Shown here: positions 60,022-64,000 of the stretch, in pieces
Layout: the number at the start of each line of letters is the position of its first letter
Position numbering within the stretch: the first letter of the stretch is position 1
DNA from: Bacillota bacterium
GTDB taxonomy: Bacteria > Bacillota > Clostridia > Oscillospirales > Oscillospiraceae
Direction: 5' to 3'
Length of the DNA stretch: 64,000 nucleotides
Assembly: GCA_023459875.1 (NCBI GenBank)
Contig: JAEWRY010000028.1
Location: 1 to 64,000, forward strand
Program-made: the position numbers and the translations under genes
The notes under the pieces: generated by a model
Told to the model about the DNA's origin: nothing
Database searches by the model: none
What the model saw: the letters and a program-made list of their open reading frames with translations, nothing else

Positions 60022-60130
60022 TGGGATGCGCTTCCGATTCGCGGGAAAATGCAAACCACTTGCAAAATGAGCCATTTGCTGATAAACTAAGCTTACAAGT
60101 TGCTCAAAGTTTTTCATATGGGGGTCTGCT

Positions 60131-61909
60131 ATGAAAAGCCAGTGGTTTAACAATATAAAAGTTGAGGATGTGATATCCACCTCCTTTTATACCGTGCCCG
60201 GAACCCTCACAATTGAAGAAGTATTCACAAAAATGAACAAAGAGAATGTGGAGGACATTCTGGTTACGGACGAGGAGGGGAAATTCCTTGGCCTGACCAC
60301 GAGAAAGCACCTGGATCTGGTGTTCGCCCAGAGCAGGATCGACTGTTCCGGCATGACGGTGGACAAGGCTATGATCGCGCAACCCATCGCCACTTTTCCA
60401 CAGGAAGATTTGAACGATGCCAGAAGAAAGATGCGCAGAGCCAAGGTCGGCAGACTGCCGGTGGTTGACGAGGACAAGATACCAAAGGGCATTCTCACTG
60501 CCGTGGAAGTGTGCACGGCATTTTCCGCGAAGCTGGAAGCCATGGGAAAACAGATGGAGACCGTCTTCAACACGGTTGAGGAAGCCATCATTCTCATTGA
60601 CGACGAGCAGAGGGTGCTTTACTGGAACACCGGCGCCGAAAAGATTTATGAGATCAAGCAGGAAGAAGTTACCGGCAAATTGATCGGAGAAGTAATAGCC
60701 AACAGCTTTGCACTCAAGGTTCTGAAAACCGGAAAGCCTGTTTATCACGAGTATGAGATCACCCCTTCCGGGAGGCATCTTCTGAAGAGCGGCATCCCGT
60801 ATTACCAGTATCCCGGCCGCCTTTGGGTGGTTTGCACCGCTCAGGACGTAACCCGTTTCGTGAACATTTTGAGCGAACTCAATCAGACACGGGACAAGAT
60901 TTCCGCGCTGGAGAAACAAAGCAACGCGGATGAAGCCAATATGGACCTCTTCGTGCGCACCAAGAGCAAGGCTTTCCATGAAGTCCTGGAAACCGCAAGG
61001 CTCCTGGCCCGTACTGATTCCACCGTTCTGATCCTGGGAGAAAGCGGTACCGGCAAGGAACTCATGTCCAGCACCATCCACAGCCTCAGCAACCGGCGGG
61101 ACAAGCCCTTTGTGGTCATCAACTGCGCGGCGATTCCCGAAAGCCTGTTTGAAAGCGAGCTCTTCGGCTACACCAAGGGGGCATTTACCGGAGCTTCCAA
61201 GGAAGGTATGCCGGGTAAATTCGAGTTGGCAAACGGCGGCACTCTCTTTTTGGACGAGATCGGCGAACTGTCTTTCGACATGCAGGCCAAGCTGCTCCGT
61301 GTCCTGCAGGAAAAGACCTTCTACCGCATCGGCGGCATCACCCCGGTGAACGCCAACACCCGGATTATCGCCGCAACCAACAAGGATTTATGGAAAATGG
61401 TTCAGGAGAGCAAGTTCAGAGAAGATCTCTTTTACCGTCTTAACGTGTTTAACCTGAGGATGCCCGCCCTGCGCCAGCGCCAGGAGGATATCCCGCCTCT
61501 CATTGAATACTATATCGACCAGTTCGCGAAGAAATACAACCTGGGTGCGCCTCTGATCTCTCCGGACGCCATGCGTTTTCTCATGGAATATGAGTGGCGG
61601 GGGAATATCCGCGAACTCAAGAATTTTGTGGAGCGCATTGTGGTATTCAGCCAGAACGAAACCGTCAGCAGGGAACAGGTCATTAAAATTATCCAGGGAG
61701 ATTCTCAGGTTGAAACTGCGTCGGACTCGGGAGAATCCGCGGCGGGGGAGAGCGGCGGCCTCAGCGATATTCTGGAAAGCAAGGAACGGGAAATTATCTC
61801 CGACCTGCTAAAAAAATATAACAACAATAAATCGGATGTGGCAAAAGCTTTAAATATTCCCAGAAGCACGCTGTACTACCGCATGAAATCACTGGGAATT
61901 GCTGACTGA
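60131..61909 (+). CDS. Sigma-54-dependent activator with CBS and PAS sensor domains
   Basis: A 592-residue enhancer-binding protein. Two CBS motifs (about 10-125) could sense adenine nucleotides or SAM. A PAS domain follows (about 140-255). The AAA+ core (about 285-520) has Walker A GESGTGKE, the sigma-54-contacting GAFTGA and ELANGGTLFLDEIGEL. A Fis-type HTH (about 550-592) ends in NNKSDVAKALNIPRSTLYYRMKSLGI. The nearby sigma-54 promoters before the CstA-like and gctA-like genes are the likely targets. Confidence 0.92.
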   Translation: MKSQWFNNIKVEDVISTSFYTVPGTLTIEEVFTKMNKENVEDILVTDEEGKFLGLTTRKHLDLVFAQSRIDCSGMTVDKAMIAQPIATFPQEDLNDARRKMRRAKVGRLPVVDEDKIPKGILTAVEVCTAFSAKLEAMGKQMETVFNTVEEAIILIDDEQRVLYWNTGAEKIYEIKQEEVTGKLIGEVIANSFALKVLKTGKPVYHEYEITPSGRHLLKSGIPYYQYPGRLWVVCTAQDVTRFVNILSELNQTRDKISALEKQSNADEANMDLFVRTKSKAFHEVLETARLLARTDSTVLILGESGTGKELMSSTIHSLSNRRDKPFVVINCAAIPESLFESELFGYTKGAFTGASKEGMPGKFELANGGTLFLDEIGELSFDMQAKLLRVLQEKTFYRIGGITPVNANTRIIAATNKDLWKMVQESKFREDLFYRLNVFNLRMPALRQRQEDIPPLIEYYIDQFAKKYNLGAPLISPDAMRFLMEYEWRGNIRELKNFVERIVVFSQNETVSREQVIKIIQGDSQVETASDSGESAAGESGGLSDILESKEREIISDLLKKYNNNKSDVAKALNIPRSTLYYRMKSLGIAD

Positions 61910-61981
61910 TGATTCATAAATTGGAATGACAGAGACGGAACCTGCGTAACACAATTAAATTGCGTTTGCCGGTTCAAAACG

Positions 61982-62034
61982 AAAACGACTGTCGAAAGCC
62001 TGACGAAATGTCAGGTTTTCGACAGTCGTTTTTG
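61982..62034 (+). terminator. Long hairpin after sigma-54 activator
   Basis: A 23-base-pair stem (61982-62004 with 62010-62032, one wobble) around GAAAT. It ends the activator transcript. Confidence 0.85.
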
Positions 62035-62084
62035 CAATAAATGATGAATAAAATAAGAAGGAAAATATTAACAAACTTCTCGTC

Positions 62085-62100
62085 CCCTTGTGGGCAAGGG
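62085..62100. promoter_or_regulatory. Candidate upstream activator site (gctA promoter)
   Basis: CCCTTG-TGGG-CAAGGG, a perfect 6-bp inverted repeat, ends about 42 bases before the -24 element, as the related repeat at 52811-52825 does for its promoter. Confidence 0.5.
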
Positions 62101-62141
62101 TTACAGGGAAAAAGGGAAAAGCCTGTTTAATATGATCGGAT

Positions 62142-62158
62142 TGGCACAAAAATTGCTT
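62142..62158 (+). promoter_or_regulatory. Sigma-54 promoter of gctAB-like operon
   Basis: TGGCACAAAAATTGCTT, a near-perfect -24/-12 promoter with GG and GC ten bases apart. In the leader, CGACTGTTTT (62183-62192) can pair with AAAACAGTCG (62281-62290). Confidence 0.92.
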
Positions 62159-62337
62159 GTAAATAAGGCCAGTGTAGAATGTCGACTGTTTTACATGTGT
62201 TTAAGAGCGCCAATTCTGGCCCCCGGTGATCTCTTACGCAAAGATGGGGAACGCAGAAAAGGGATAGCCTTTAACAAGGGAAAACAGTCGGTGTTTTCAC
62301 GAAATAGCAGACCAATTTTTAGAAGGAGGGAAATTTG

Positions 62338-63327
62338 GTGCAAAATAAACTTATCTCCATGCAAGACGCAGTCAAGAAGTTCACCTGGGATGGCATGACC
62401 TATGCCCATGGCGGAGCGATTCCTGTCGGTTCCGACTCCATCGCCTTCGGTCGTGAGATGGTTCGTCAGGGCAGAAAGGACCTTAATTGCATTTCCAACT
62501 GCAATACTCAGCAGACCAACCTGCTGGCCGCTGTGGGTGCCATCAAGAGGATTGAAATCGGCTTCTCCGGCTTGGAAGTCTATGGTTTCGCCAATGGCCT
62601 CAAGCGCGCTGTCGAGTCCGGCAAGACCATCCTGGAGGACTACTCCAACGGTGGTATCCCGCTTCGTCTCCTGGGTGGCGCCATGAACTGGCCCTTCGTC
62701 CCCGCCTCCGCCAGCTACGGCAGCGATCAGCAGTGGTGCTGCGCGGACCGTCCTGACGAATATCCCTGCAAGACCAAGATCCCGGAGGTTGTCGATCCCT
62801 TCACCGGCAAGACCTTCGGCGTAATGTCCGTCCTTAAGCCCGATGTGGGCGTTATCCATGTGACCATGGCCGACATCTACGGCAATGCCATTATGCTTGG
62901 CACCGAGTGGAACCGCTATGAGCTGTCCCGCGCCGCCAAGAAGGTCGTCCTCCAGGCCGACTTCATCGTTGACACCGACTGCATGAAGCAGTATCCCAAC
63001 CTGGTCCGTATCCCCGGCGAGATCGTCGACGCCGTGGTGTATTGGCCCATGGGCGTGTGGCCCGCCTGCTCCGTCGGCGTGTACGACAGCGACGAGCAGC
63101 ACTTCAAGTATATGAACACCTGCCTGAAGACCGACGAGGGCACCAAGGAATACGTCGACAAGTTCGTTATGAGCTATAGTAACCGTAAAGAGTACCTGGC
63201 CATGATTGGCGAGGAGAAGATTAAGCAGCTGTGCACCAACCCCACCACCCACCTCATGGATCCTTACCGCAAGTGGATCAAGAGCGATGCTGAGGTTGAA
63301 AAGCTCGAAGCTGAAGGGAGGCAATAA
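62338..63327 (+). CDS. gctA: Glutaconate-type CoA-transferase subunit A
   Basis: A 329-residue family I CoA-transferase alpha subunit close to glutaconate CoA-transferase A: LISMQDAVKKFTWDGMTYAHGGAIP, the middle ILEDYSNGGIPLRLLGGAMNWPFVP and GVIHVTMADIYGNAIM. With the B subunit it moves CoA between carboxylic acids, as in glutamate fermentation by the hydroxyglutarate route. GTG 62338 is chosen because AAGGAGG lies eight bases before it; TTG 62335 is the alternative. The exact acid is uncertain since the next pathway genes are beyond the window. Confidence 0.85.
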   Translation: MQNKLISMQDAVKKFTWDGMTYAHGGAIPVGSDSIAFGREMVRQGRKDLNCISNCNTQQTNLLAAVGAIKRIEIGFSGLEVYGFANGLKRAVESGKTILEDYSNGGIPLRLLGGAMNWPFVPASASYGSDQQWCCADRPDEYPCKTKIPEVVDPFTGKTFGVMSVLKPDVGVIHVTMADIYGNAIMLGTEWNRYELSRAAKKVVLQADFIVDTDCMKQYPNLVRIPGEIVDAVVYWPMGVWPACSVGVYDSDEQHFKYMNTCLKTDEGTKEYVDKFVMSYSNRKEYLAMIGEEKIKQLCTNPTTHLMDPYRKWIKSDAEVEKLEAEGRQ

Positions 63328-63329
63328 TA

Positions 63330-64000
63330 ATGGCTCTTGATTATACAAAACAGGAATATATGGCCATTGCCACCGGCCGTGAGCTTCGCGACGGCGAGCT
63401 TGCCATCTTCGGCGTCGGCCTTTCCATGCTGGCCGGCTATTGGGCCATTAAGAACCACGCTCCCAACCTTCGCGCCTTCACCGAGGGCGGCGTGTTCGGT
63501 TCCTCCCCCGTGGGCGGCCTGCCCTGGGGCATTGAGGACAACCGCATTTCCGCCAACGCCACCAGCTTCACCAACGGCCTCGACGCCCTTATGTGCTTAG
63601 TGGCTTCCGGCAAGGTTGACTGCGGCATCATCGGCGCCGCTCAGGTCGATAAGTACGGCAACGTCAACACCACCGGTATTTGGAACGAGGATCCCTGGCA
63701 GGTCGGCAAGTACACCCTGCCCAAAGTCCGTCTGAACGGTTCCGGCGGCGCCAATGAAATCGCCGTGGGCTGCAAGCGCTACATTATCATGCCCTCCCAT
63801 GAGAAGAAGCGCTTCGCCGACAAGGTCAGCTACATTTCCACCCCCGGCTATCTGGGCGGCGGAAACGATCGTGACAAGTACAACTTCCCCGGCGGCGGCC
63901 CCTCCGCCATCGTCACCACCCTGGGCATCATGAGGCCCGATCCGATCACCAAGGAGTTCTATCTTGACGCTTATTTCGCTTATTCCAGCGTCGAAGAGAT
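63330..64000 (+). CDS. gctB: Glutaconate-type CoA-transferase subunit B, partial
   Basis: The first 223 residues of the beta subunit, open at the right edge. It begins MALDYTKQEYMAIATGRELRD after GGGAGG, two bases past the gctA stop. FTEGGVFGSSP (about 50-60) matches the segment with the catalytic Glu that forms the CoA thioester in this family. QVDKYGNVNTTG and GSGGANEIAVG are further family blocks. Works as a heteromer with subunit A. Confidence 0.85.
   Translation, partial: MALDYTKQEYMAIATGRELRDGELAIFGVGLSMLAGYWAIKNHAPNLRAFTEGGVFGSSPVGGLPWGIEDNRISANATSFTNGLDALMCLVASGKVDCGIIGAAQVDKYGNVNTTGIWNEDPWQVGKYTLPKVRLNGSGGANEIAVGCKRYIIMPSHEKKRFADKVSYISTPGYLGGGNDRDKYNFPGGGPSAIVTTLGIMRPDPITKEFYLDAYFAYSSVEE

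Noticed and set aside
1..64000. CRISPR arrays, tRNA or rRNA genes, insertion sequences
   Set aside because: No regular spaced repeats, cloverleaf-like sequences or transposase genes were recognised in the window.

Overview
The window looks like a chromosomal segment of a GC-rich, spore-forming anaerobic Clostridium-class bacterium, probably close to Oscillospiraceae. The reasons are an intact sigK with a pro-sequence, a rubredoxin-flavoprotein fusion, glutaconate CoA-transferase-like genes under a sigma-54 promoter, strong AGGAGG ribosome binding sites and Firmicutes-type transporters. This taxonomic reading is inference. No rRNA, tRNA or CRISPR array was seen.

Region 1 (1-15.8 kb, all minus strand) is the most striking part: a eukaryote-like signalling and ubiquitin-like conjugation cluster. 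Three transcription units are each preceded by the same unusual promoter (TTAGAGA, 10 bases, then a TATNNT -10 box). Unit 1 encodes a giant protein kinase-NACHT-like NTPase-propeller fusion and a helical protein of unknown function. Unit 2 encodes an acidic unknown protein, a Lon-like AAA+ ATPase without a protease domain, and a PPP-family phosphatase. Unit 3 encodes a ubiquitin-like protein, a membrane-anchored zinc-ribbon protein, an E1-like adenylating enzyme, an E2-like conjugating enzyme, a JAMM peptidase, a transglutaminase-like protein, an SPFH-domain protein, a small membrane protein and a zinc-ribbon membrane protein cut by the window edge. It reads as a membrane-associated protein-tagging system tied to kinase/phosphatase signalling. 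Stress response or phage defence are plausible roles but are not shown by the sequence.

Region 2 (16-20 kb) holds a high-molecular-weight rubredoxin, a membrane protein, and an AT-rich two-gene island with an Mrr-like nuclease that looks horizontally acquired.

Region 3 (20.1-29.5 kb) is an inositol/sugar operon: inositol-phosphate synthase, PfkB kinase, Gfo/Idh oxidoreductase, a three-gene ABC importer, SIS isomerase, MFS transporter and a glyoxalase-like protein. Region 4 (29.6-36.4 kb) covers molybdenum: moaC-moaA-MOSC-mog on the minus strand, divergent from a ModE-like regulator, a MoeA-like protein and modABC.

Region 5 (36.5-43.7 kb) is a TetR-regulated carboxylate operon (symporter pair, flavin reductase, acyl-CoA ligase, ketoacyl-synthase-like protein, two MaoC hydratases). 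The same 17-base palindromic operator lies in the tetR promoter and just after the operon promoter. It is followed by a secreted NHL-propeller protein.

Region 6 (45.8-64 kb) has an asparagine synthetase with a structured, terminator-bearing leader, two membrane diguanylate cyclases, a heavy-metal exporter-like protein, a CstA-like transporter, an M50 membrane protease, sigK, and a CBS-PAS-AAA+ sigma-54 activator followed by gctAB-like genes. The CstA-like and gctA-like genes both have sigma-54 promoters with a similar inverted repeat at nearly the same upstream distance, suggesting both are targets of that activator.
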